Source of the DNA: Chloroflexota bacterium
Lineage (GTDB): Bacteria; Chloroflexota; Anaerolineae; DUEN01
Direction: 5' to 3'
Length of the DNA: 32,141 bases
Assembly: GCA_013152435.1 (NCBI GenBank)
Contig: JAADGJ010000025.1
Location: forward strand, 1 to 32,141
The position numbers and the translations under genes were made by a program. The notes beneath the pieces were generated by a model. It was not told the origin of the DNA, made no database searches, and saw only the letters and a list, made by a program, of their open reading frames with translations. Below are positions 1 through 6,560 of this stretch, in pieces (within the stretch, counting starts at the first letter, position 1; each line of letters starts with the position of its first letter).

Positions 1-16
1 GAGATAAGGACAAACG

Positions 17-121
17 ATGGCACAAGATCGATTGATCGTTCGCGGGGCACGAGAACATAACCTGAAGAACATCGACGTGGAGATCCCCCGCATCTCATCG
101 CGATTCACTCATACGAGGTGA
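17..121 (+). pseudogene. uvrA: Truncated 5' end of uvrA (excinuclease ABC subunit A)
   Basis: The ATG at 17 follows a good Shine-Dalgarno (TAAGGA, 5-10). The first 25 codons read MAQDRLIVRGAREHNLKN followed by IDVEIPR, which is the hallmark UvrA N-terminus that in full-length proteins leads into the Walker A of the first ABC domain (DKLVVxTGLSGSGKSS). Here homology stops after codon 25 (about base 91). Nine unrelated codons follow and then a TGA at 119-121, so no Walker A, zinc finger or signature motif is present. A full UvrA is about 940 residues. This is either a gene broken by rearrangement or insertion at about base 92, a residual duplication, or an assembly junction. The identification rests on the very characteristic RGAREHNLKN motif; the cause of the break is not visible. 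Confidence 0.8.
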
Positions 122-570
122 GGGAATGATCGCATGGCCGTGCCGGTTGTGGTTCGCCGGAAAGGGCGTAATCGATGTTGACACCTGATCGTAAATCTGG
201 TACATTACGTTCGGCTTTTTCGAAAGGCGGTTTTGCATAGCGGAACATCGACATAGAAGAACCGGGGTCTCCCCGGTCACTTCCTCCGCATGAGAGCGCT
301 TCTCATGTGTCGCCCTCAGCGAAGATGCTGAGGGGCCTCGCCACCGACGTCGAGATGTGGGTTGTTCCTACCCGGTTCTCGTTCCTTCCATTGCTCCCAT
401 TCGCTGGGCGAGGGTGTACCCCACGCGATCCGGTGAGCAGTGTTTGATATCCTCTCTGGCGTGACAGGTCGTTACAGTTCTTTGGGAATAGGCAGATCCA
501 CGTTGTTTCGCGTGTTGGCGCGTCCCGACCCGGTGAGCGCGCGGAAAAGATGTAGTGGAGGGCGTCCCAT
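122..570 (+). other. Gene-free leader with three consecutive hairpins
   Basis: No convincing gene is seen between the uvrA remnant and the IclR gene. Three perfect inverted repeats follow each other within 75 bp: ACCGGGG/CCCCGGT (261-267 with 271-277, 3-nt loop), CATGAGA/TCTCATG (289-295 with 301-307, 5-nt loop) and CCCTCAGC/GCTGAGGG (313-320 with 327-334, 6-nt loop). They lie downstream of the promoter at 178-206 and would be transcribed. A 41-codon open frame at 325-450 lacks a ribosome binding site and is not supported. This could be a structured mRNA leader or a small RNA; I do not recognise a known riboswitch class. Confidence 0.4.
178..206 (+). promoter_or_regulatory. Sigma-70 promoter with overlapping dyad operator
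   Basis: TTGACA (178-183) and TACATT (201-206) are separated by exactly 17 bp; the -35 is perfect and the -10 matches 4 of 6. A dyad CGTAA (190-194) N10 TTACG (205-209) overlaps the -10, as an operator would. It points at the IclR gene, but that start codon is about 360 bp downstream, implying a long leader. IclR proteins commonly autoregulate, so this dyad is a reasonable but unproven binding site. Confidence 0.6.
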
Positions 571-1362
571 ATGACCATGGCGCAGCGGGACTACACCATT
601 CAGGCTCTGCATCATGCCCTGGTGGTTTTGGATACGTTTCTGGAGGCCGACAGGCCGACTCAAGGCATCAGCGAGATCAGTGAAAAGTTGGGGTTGAATA
701 AGAGCCGGGTGTTCCGGATCCTCAACACACTGGAGCAGCACGGCTTTGTGGAACGGGATCCGGAGACCAAACGGTATCGGCTGGGAGTGCGGTTGATCAC
801 GTTTGGGGAGGCCGTGCGACGCCATTTGGACGTGGTGCAGGCGGCCGATCCCATCCTGGACGAGTTGGCCGAGCGGACCGGCGAGACGATCTATCTGGGC
901 GTGGCGGATGGCCATGAGGCCGTCTGTGTCGCCCAACGGGAGAGCCGGTACGGTGTCCGGCTGTATGCCGAGATCGGGCGCCGCGTTCCACTCCACGTGG
1001 GCGGGGTGCCCAAGGTGCTGTTGGCCCACATGCCGCCGGAGAAGCGCTCCCGGGTGTTGCATAACGGCCCGCTGCCGCGCATCACCGAGCATACGATCAC
1101 GGATCCCGATCGGCTGGAGAAGATCCTGGAAGGCATCCGCCAGCGAGGGTATGCGGTGGAGGCGGATGACCTGGATCTGGGCGCCCACTCCGTCGCCGCC
1201 CCCGTGCGTGACTACGCTGGGCGCGTCGTCGCCGCCGTGAGCATCGCCGGCCCCAGCCAGCGCTTCACCCCGGACCGGATTCAGGAGTTCATTCAGCTCA
1301 TTTGTCACGCTGCCGATCGTATTTCCGCCCGCCTGGGATATCTTCCAAGCCAGAAGTCGTGA
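571..1362 (+). CDS. IclR family transcriptional regulator
   Basis: 263 residues, the usual IclR length (about 250-270). Residues about 10-70 form the N-terminal winged helix (ISEISEKLGLNKSRVFRILN is the recognition region). Residues about 85-255 form the GAF-like IclR effector domain, ending in the typical AVSIAGPSQRFTP and FIQLICHAADRISARLGY stretches. GGAGG at 557-561 sits 9 nt before the ATG at 571; a second ATG at 577 is possible. The M28-type gene starts only 14 bp after the stop, so the regulator is the first gene of the peptide-uptake operon. IclR proteins are dimeric repressors or activators of local catabolic genes; the ligand here is unknown, a peptide or breakdown product being the natural guess. 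It is preceded by an unusually long leader. Confidence 0.93.
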   Translation: MTMAQRDYTIQALHHALVVLDTFLEADRPTQGISEISEKLGLNKSRVFRILNTLEQHGFVERDPETKRYRLGVRLITFGEAVRRHLDVVQAADPILDELAERTGETIYLGVADGHEAVCVAQRESRYGVRLYAEIGRRVPLHVGGVPKVLLAHMPPEKRSRVLHNGPLPRITEHTITDPDRLEKILEGIRQRGYAVEADDLDLGAHSVAAPVRDYAGRVVAAVSIAGPSQRFTPDRIQEFIQLICHAADRISARLGYLPSQKS

Positions 1363-1376
1363 TAGGAGGAACTCGC

Positions 1377-3149
1377 ATGAAGCGTATTTACGAGGCCTTG
1401 GATCGTTCCGCGGAAGCCGCCATGCTGGCTGACCTCTCCATTGACGCGCCGTGGGCGTTGATCGAGCGCTTCTCCACATTGGTGCGGGAGTCAGGGAGTG
1501 AGGATGAGCGCATCGCGGCCCAATACATCAGCGATCAGTTATCCCGTTGGGGGGTGCCCCATACCGTTTACGAGCCGGAATTGTACCTGAGCGTGCCGCG
1601 TTCCGCCAGCGTAGAAGCCCAGGGGAGGACGTTGCGGGCGAAGTCTCCTGCCTTTGCCGCCTCGACCGGCGACGCCGGGCTGACCGGACAGGTGGTCTAC
1701 GTCCCGGCCCAGATGGCGACCGGGGTCGGTGATCTCTTCGATAAGACGGCCGAGGAGACGGTGGACGTGGCGGGCAAGATCGTGCTCACCCATGGGTACG
1801 CCATGCCCGGCTCCGTGCGCGATCTGGAACTCCGGGGGGCCATCGGCCAGATCTATATCAACCCGGGCGAGGACATCCACTGGGGCATCTGCACGACCAT
1901 CTGGGGCACGCCGGACCTGGACAACATCGAGCGCAAGCCCAAGACGCCGGTGGTGGCGGTGAACAACCCGGATGGGCTCTGGCTGCGTGACCTGGCCCAG
2001 CAGGGGGATCTGACGGTGACCCTCCGCACGGAGTTGTGGGAGGGATGGGCCGAATGCCCGCTCGTGGTGGCGGAGATCCAGGGCACCGATGAGCCCGAGC
2101 GCTTCATCCTGGTGCACGGACACCTCGACTCGTGGGCCGTGGGCATCGGGGACAACGCCGTTGGCGACGCGGCGATGCTGGAGCTGGCCCGGCTGTTCTG
2201 GCGGCATCGGGACAAGCTCCGCCGCTCGGTTCGCATCGCCTGGTGGCCGGGACACTCCACAGGGCGCTATGCGGGTTCCACCTGGTACGCGGACACCTTC
2301 GGGCTGGATCTGGCGGAGAACTGCATCGCCCAGATCAACATCGACAGCCCGGGCTGCCGATGGGCTACCGAGTATTACGATATCTCATGGATGAAGGAGA
2401 CCGAGGCGTTCTGTCAGCAGGCGATCAAGGACGCGACGGGGAAGGAGGCCAGTGGCGGTCGACCCCACCAGGCCGGGGATTATTCCTTCAACAACATCGG
2501 CATCTCCTCCTTCTTCATGCTCCTGTCCACCATGCCCAAGGAGCTGATCGAGGAGAAGGGCTACTACCCTGTGGGCGGCTGTGGTGGCAACATCGCCTGG
2601 CACACGGAGCACGACACCCTGGAGATCGCCGATCGGGATAACCTGTTGCGGGACCTCAAGGTGTATGTGACGGCGTTGACCCGGGTGGTCAACGCGCCCA
2701 TATATCCGTTCGACTTTATCCAGCTGGCCGATGAGTTCGTGGACACGCTGACGCGGTACCAGGAAGCGGGCCAGGGGAAGTTCGATCTGACGCCGGCCCT
2801 GGAGGAGGCGAAGGGGCTGCGGGCTGATCTGGAGCGCTTCTACCAGGCGGCCGAGGCGGCCGTGGACGCGGGCGATGGGCGGACGAGGGTCATCAACGAC
2901 ACCATCCTGGCCCTGGCGCGCGTGTTGGTGCCCATCAATTACACCCGGCACGGGCGATTCCGCACAGAGCCGGCGCTCAGCATTCCGCCGCTGCCCGACC
3001 TGGCGCCCATTCAGCGCCTGGGGACGCTGCCGCCGGATAGCGACGAAGCGAAGTTCACGTGTACCCATCTGTTGCGCGGCCGCAATCGGGTGATCTGGGC
3101 GCTGCGTGAGGCCCGCCGGCTGGTGGCCGACGCGCTGGAAGAGAGCTAA
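1377..3149 (+). CDS. M28-like (aminopeptidase fold) protein with altered active site
   Basis: 590 residues from the ATG at 1377, chosen because AGGAGGA (1364-1370) lies 6 nt upstream; the frame stays open further 5' but overlaps iclR. Residues about 100-215 resemble a PA insert, and 240-460 the M28 zinc peptidase fold. The first metal motif HLDSWAVGIGDNA (H249, D259) is kept, a later acid is D323, and a C-terminal His lies in the segment IAWHTEHDT. Where M28 enzymes have a catalytic/metal Glu-Glu pair (typically EExGLxGS), this protein reads GHSTGRYAGSTW (292-303), so the glutamates are absent. No signal peptide is seen, so it is likely cytoplasmic. It may belong to a divergent M28 subgroup with a different catalytic set, or have lost peptidase activity. 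About 140 C-terminal residues are helical and without a recognised domain. Confidence 0.85.
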   Translation: MKRIYEALDRSAEAAMLADLSIDAPWALIERFSTLVRESGSEDERIAAQYISDQLSRWGVPHTVYEPELYLSVPRSASVEAQGRTLRAKSPAFAASTGDAGLTGQVVYVPAQMATGVGDLFDKTAEETVDVAGKIVLTHGYAMPGSVRDLELRGAIGQIYINPGEDIHWGICTTIWGTPDLDNIERKPKTPVVAVNNPDGLWLRDLAQQGDLTVTLRTELWEGWAECPLVVAEIQGTDEPERFILVHGHLDSWAVGIGDNAVGDAAMLELARLFWRHRDKLRRSVRIAWWPGHSTGRYAGSTWYADTFGLDLAENCIAQINIDSPGCRWATEYYDISWMKETEAFCQQAIKDATGKEASGGRPHQAGDYSFNNIGISSFFMLLSTMPKELIEEKGYYPVGGCGGNIAWHTEHDTLEIADRDNLLRDLKVYVTALTRVVNAPIYPFDFIQLADEFVDTLTRYQEAGQGKFDLTPALEEAKGLRADLERFYQAAEAAVDAGDGRTRVINDTILALARVLVPINYTRHGRFRTEPALSIPPLPDLAPIQRLGTLPPDSDEAKFTCTHLLRGRNRVIWALREARRLVADALEES

Positions 3150-3150
3150 G

Positions 3151-3185
3151 CCCAACCCGCAACCCGCAACACGCAACACGCAACA
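3151..3185. repeat. Heptanucleotide tandem repeat (CGCAACA-type, 5 units)
   Basis: The spacer directly after the M28-type stop codon consists of five 7-bp units: CCCAACC, CGCAACC, CGCAACA, CGCAACA, CGCAACA. Period 7 in an intergenic spacer recalls the short tandemly repeated repetitive (STRR) sequences described in cyanobacteria. A second heptamer run with a different unit lies in the same operon at 6517-6544. Confidence 0.85.
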
Positions 3186-3214
3186 CGATTGCGTATCCGT
3201 CCGGAGGAACCATC

Positions 3215-4612
3215 ATGTCCGTCTTAGAGCGCATCCATCAGCACATCGACGAGCACTTCGACGAGCACCTGGAGCGCGTGCGGCGCCTGGTGCGGCAGCC
3301 GTCCATCAGCGCCGATGGCACGGGGATGGCGGAGACGGCGGCCCTGGTCGCTGATCTCATTCGGGAGGCCGGCGGCCAGGCGGAGATCGTGCCCACGCCG
3401 GGGTATCCGGTGGTCTTCGGCGAGATCAACGTCGGCGCGCCCAAGACCTTGCTCGTCTACGGCATGTACGATGTGCAACCCGTGGTGGGGGAGACCTGGG
3501 ACGTCTCAGATCCCTTCGGCGGCGAGGTGATCGACCTGCCGAACCTGGGCCCCTGTCTGGTCAATCGGGGTGTGTACAACAGCAAGGGGCCGCTGGCCAA
3601 CTTCTTCAACGCGCTGGAGAGCTTCCGGGCGGTGGGGGAGCCCTATCCGGTCAACCTCAAGTTCATGGTCGAAGGCGAGGAGGAGCTGGGAAGCCGCCAC
3701 CTGCCCGGCTTCGTCGAGGAGTACAAGGATCGGCTGCAGGCCGACTTCGCGTTCTTCCCCTTCTATGCCCAGGACCCGAACGGCAAGGTGATCATGTACC
3801 TGGGCGTGAAGGGCATCCTCTTCATGGAGCTGGTCGCCCGGGGCGGCGACTGGGGTGGCCCGACGACGCGAGGGATCCACGGCTCCAACGCGGTGTGGTT
3901 CCACAGCCCCACCTGGGTGCTGCTCCACGCGCTGACCAGCATGATCACGCCGGACCAGAAGCACATCCTCATTGATGGCTTCTACGATGACATCGTCCCG
4001 CCCAGCGCCGAGGACGAGGAACTTCTGGAGCGGCTGATCGAGACCTTTACGCCGGAGACGCAGCTGCAGGAGAACGACGTCCGGCGCTTCAAGTACGATC
4101 TGACGGGCGTTGACCTGTTGCGCAAGTACCTCTACCAGCCGACCCTGAACATCGACGGCATCATCTCCGGCCATACGGCCGAGGGCACCAAGACGCTCTT
4201 GCCCCACGAGGCGCGGGCCAAGATCGATATCCGCATGGTGCCCAATATGCGGCCGGAGCGTATGCTCCAGCTGGTGAAGGACCATCTGGCCCGCCACGGA
4301 TACGCGGACAAGATCGAGGTCGTGGCCAATGACGCCTATCCGCCGGCCAAGACCCGGCTGCGGGGCAACCCCGCGGCGGAGGCGCTGGTGAAGACCTACC
4401 GTGATCTGGGGTTCGAGCCGGAGATCTGGCCGCATCTGGGAGGCTCGGCGCCGTTCTACCTGTTCACCGAGGTCCTGAACATCCCCACCGCCATGGGCGG
4501 GCTGGGGCATGGTGGACGGGCCCATAGCCCCAACGAGTATGCCACGTTGGAAGGCATGCGGCTGTGTGAGAAATCCATCGCAGCATTCCTGGTCAATCTG
4601 ACCTCCGCGTAA
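3215..4612 (+). CDS. M20 family metallopeptidase-like protein with three substituted metal ligands
   Basis: 465 residues, normal for dipeptidase-like M20 proteins. GGAGG at about 3202-3206 supports the ATG at 3215. The fold signatures are clear: YGMYDVQPVVGETWDVSDPF, VEGEEELGS with catalytic E155 and metal E156, and HSPNEY (H437). Compared with the canonical paralogue at 10310 (YGHYDVQP, GAVDDKG, AGFDGN), the first zinc His is Met84, the bridging Asp is Asn122 (VYNSKG) and the later Asp is lost (FAFFPFYAQDPNG). Only the Glu and the C-terminal His of the usual five-ligand set remain, so hydrolysis with the standard two-zinc centre is doubtful. It sits between the M28-like gene and the dppBC permeases, 2 bp from dppB, so a role in binding, modifying or sensing imported peptides is plausible. 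Confidence 0.88.
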   Translation: MSVLERIHQHIDEHFDEHLERVRRLVRQPSISADGTGMAETAALVADLIREAGGQAEIVPTPGYPVVFGEINVGAPKTLLVYGMYDVQPVVGETWDVSDPFGGEVIDLPNLGPCLVNRGVYNSKGPLANFFNALESFRAVGEPYPVNLKFMVEGEEELGSRHLPGFVEEYKDRLQADFAFFPFYAQDPNGKVIMYLGVKGILFMELVARGGDWGGPTTRGIHGSNAVWFHSPTWVLLHALTSMITPDQKHILIDGFYDDIVPPSAEDEELLERLIETFTPETQLQENDVRRFKYDLTGVDLLRKYLYQPTLNIDGIISGHTAEGTKTLLPHEARAKIDIRMVPNMRPERMLQLVKDHLARHGYADKIEVVANDAYPPAKTRLRGNPAAEALVKTYRDLGFEPEIWPHLGGSAPFYLFTEVLNIPTAMGGLGHGGRAHSPNEYATLEGMRLCEKSIAAFLVNLTSA

Positions 4613-4614
4613 CC

Positions 4615-5571
4615 ATGGCCAAGTACATCCTGCAGCGGTTGCTGGTGTCCATTCCGGTGCTCTTCGGGGTCACGGTGATCGCCTATTTCATCATGACGTT
4701 GGCCCCGGGCGACGCGGTGGACATGTTGGTCAACCCCGGGTTGAGCGCCGAGGATATCGCGCTGAAGAAGAAGGCGTTAGGGCTCGATCAGCCGGCCCCG
4801 GTGCAGTACATCAAGTGGCTGAAGGAGGTGGCCCATGGAAACCTGGGATACTCCTTCACCAATCGCCAGCCCGTCACCCGCCGCATCGGGGAGCGGATCA
4901 AGCCGACGCTGACGCTGGCCTTCTCCGCCCTCTTCCTGTCCTACCTGATCGCCATCCCGATCGGGGTGCTTTCGGCTGTGCGGCAGTACTCGCTCCTGGA
5001 CTACGCGGCCACGATCTTTTCCTTCCTGGGCGTCTCCATACCCTCGTTCTTCTTCGGTCTGTTGATGATCTACATCTTCGCGCTCAAGCTGGATCTGCTG
5101 CCCACGGGGGGGACGCAGACCATCGGCGCTCCGCCGACGTGGGGCGACCGTCTGGCGCATCTGGTGCTGCCGATGATCGTCCTCAGCCTCCAGAATACAG
5201 GGGTGGTCATGCGCTATACCCGGTCCAGCATGTTGGACGTGATCCATCAGGATTACGTGCGCACGGCGCGGGCCAAGGGGCTGCACGGGCGCGTGGTGAT
5301 CTTCCGTCACGCGCTGCGCAACGCCCTGATCCCGGTGATCACCCTGGCGGGCCTGCAGTTCCCCTTCCTGCTGGGCGGGGCCATCATCACCGAGCAGATC
5401 TTCAACTGGCCGGGGATGGGGCGGCTGGCGGTGGAGGCCATCAACCAGCGCGACTATCCCACGATCATGGGACTGAACCTGCTGGCTGCGGTGATGGTCA
5501 TCATCGGCAACCTGCTGGCGGATGTGTTCTACGGCATCGTGGATCCGCGGATCCGGTACGCGAGGGATTAA
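4615..5571 (+). CDS. dppB: Peptide ABC transporter permease, DppB/OppB type
   Basis: 318 residues, typical DppB length. The N-terminus (MAKYILQRLLVSIPVLFGVT) and LxPGD motif, followed by a 60-residue periplasmic-type loop and five further membrane segments, are standard. The cytoplasmic EAA loop that contacts the ATPase is present as DYVRTARAKGLHGRVVIFRH. The C-terminus ends VDPRIRYARD. It forms the membrane channel with DppC. It starts 2 bp after the M20-type stop and has no strong Shine-Dalgarno, suggesting translational coupling. The two ATPases (DppD, DppF) that would energise it are not in this window. Dipeptide, oligopeptide and nickel permeases cannot be separated by sequence alone. 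Confidence 0.95.
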   Translation: MAKYILQRLLVSIPVLFGVTVIAYFIMTLAPGDAVDMLVNPGLSAEDIALKKKALGLDQPAPVQYIKWLKEVAHGNLGYSFTNRQPVTRRIGERIKPTLTLAFSALFLSYLIAIPIGVLSAVRQYSLLDYAATIFSFLGVSIPSFFFGLLMIYIFALKLDLLPTGGTQTIGAPPTWGDRLAHLVLPMIVLSLQNTGVVMRYTRSSMLDVIHQDYVRTARAKGLHGRVVIFRHALRNALIPVITLAGLQFPFLLGGAIITEQIFNWPGMGRLAVEAINQRDYPTIMGLNLLAAVMVIIGNLLADVFYGIVDPRIRYARD

Positions 5572-5574
5572 GCC

Positions 5575-6507
5575 ATGACCATCGGTGAGACGCACACGGA
5601 ACAGGGTGAACATCCTGATCCGGCGGAGGCGTTGACGGCTGCAGGGCTTCGCCATGAGCAGATCTCCATGACCCGGCTGATCTGGCGACGATTCCGGCAG
5701 CACCGTCTGGCGGTCATATCCAGCGTCGTGTTCCTGATCGTCGTGTTGACCGCCGTGTTCGCCGACGTGATCGCCCCGTACGATCCCTACTACATCGATC
5801 CCACCGTGTTCGATCAGGCGCCGACGCCCGCGCATCCCCTGGGCACCGATCGGGTGGGCCGGGACGTGCTGAGCCGGCTCATCTACGGCGGCCGGGTATC
5901 CCTGTCCGTGGGTGTGGTGGCGGTCAGCATCTACATGGTGATCGGCACGATGCTGGGGGCGCTGGCGGGCTACTACGGGGGATGGGTGGATGGCGTGATC
6001 TCACGCCTGGTGGATATCGTCCTCTCCTTCCCCACGCTGATGTTGATCCTGGTGTTGGTCAGCCTGCTGGGGCCCGGCCTGCGCAACATCATGCTGGTGT
6101 TGGGGCTGTTGGGATGGCCCCAGGTGGCCCGTATCGTGCGCGGGGAGTTCCTGCGGCTTCGCGTCCAGGACTTCATCCTGGCGGCCGAGGTGGTGGGGGC
6201 CACCAACCGGCGCATCATCGTGCGCCATATCCTGCCCAACGCCATGGGCCCCATGCTGGTGGCCGCGACCTTTGGGGTGGCCAACGCCATCCTGTCCGAG
6301 TCAGCTTTAAGCTTCCTGGGCTTGGGCGTGCAGCCGCCGACGGCCAGTTGGGGACAGATGCTGAACGAGGCGCAGTCGCTGACGATCCTGGAATCCAAGC
6401 CGTGGTTGTGGGTGCCGCCCGGCATGATGATCCTGATCTCCGTGTTGAGCATCAACTTTATCGGCGACAGCCTACGCGACGCGCTGGATCCGCAGCTGCG
6501 CCGTTGA
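5575..6507 (+). CDS. dppC: Peptide ABC transporter permease, DppC/OppC type
   Basis: 310 residues. A cytoplasmic N-terminal stretch (about 25-50) with RRFRQHRLAVIS leads into the first membrane segment, followed by the DppC hallmarks HPLGTDRVGRDVLSRLIYG, the EAA loop (LAAEVVGATNRRIIVRHILPNA) and the terminal FIGDSLRDALDPQLRR. It pairs with DppB to make the translocation pore. The ATG lies 3 bp after the dppB stop. It is followed by a 53-bp spacer carrying heptamer repeats before the binding-protein gene. Confidence 0.95.
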   Translation: MTIGETHTEQGEHPDPAEALTAAGLRHEQISMTRLIWRRFRQHRLAVISSVVFLIVVLTAVFADVIAPYDPYYIDPTVFDQAPTPAHPLGTDRVGRDVLSRLIYGGRVSLSVGVVAVSIYMVIGTMLGALAGYYGGWVDGVISRLVDIVLSFPTLMLILVLVSLLGPGLRNIMLVLGLLGWPQVARIVRGEFLRLRVQDFILAAEVVGATNRRIIVRHILPNAMGPMLVAATFGVANAILSESALSFLGLGVQPPTASWGQMLNEAQSLTILESKPWLWVPPGMMILISVLSINFIGDSLRDALDPQLRR

Positions 6508-6516
6508 GGTCCATTT

Positions 6517-6544
6517 CTAATCTCTAATCACCAATCTCCAATCC
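6517..6544. repeat. Heptanucleotide tandem repeat (CYAATCN-type, 4 units)
   Basis: Four 7-bp units, CTAATCT, CTAATCA, CCAATCT and CCAATCC, fill the dppC to binding-protein spacer. The period is the same as in the 3151-3185 run but the unit differs. It ends just before the ribosome binding site GGAGG of the next gene. Confidence 0.85.
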
Positions 6545-6560
6545 AAGAGAGGAGGAAGAC

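Noticed and set aside
325-450. Small ORF of 41 codons upstream of iclR
   Set aside because: No ribosome binding site, and its start lies inside a hairpin loop.
1302-1376. Upstream extension of the M28-like protein
   Set aside because: It overlaps the end of iclR, while the ATG at 1377 has a strong, well-spaced ribosome binding site.
3506-4525. 339-codon frame antisense to the M20-like gene
   Set aside because: Composition of a shadow frame; the sense gene has clear motifs and a ribosome binding site.
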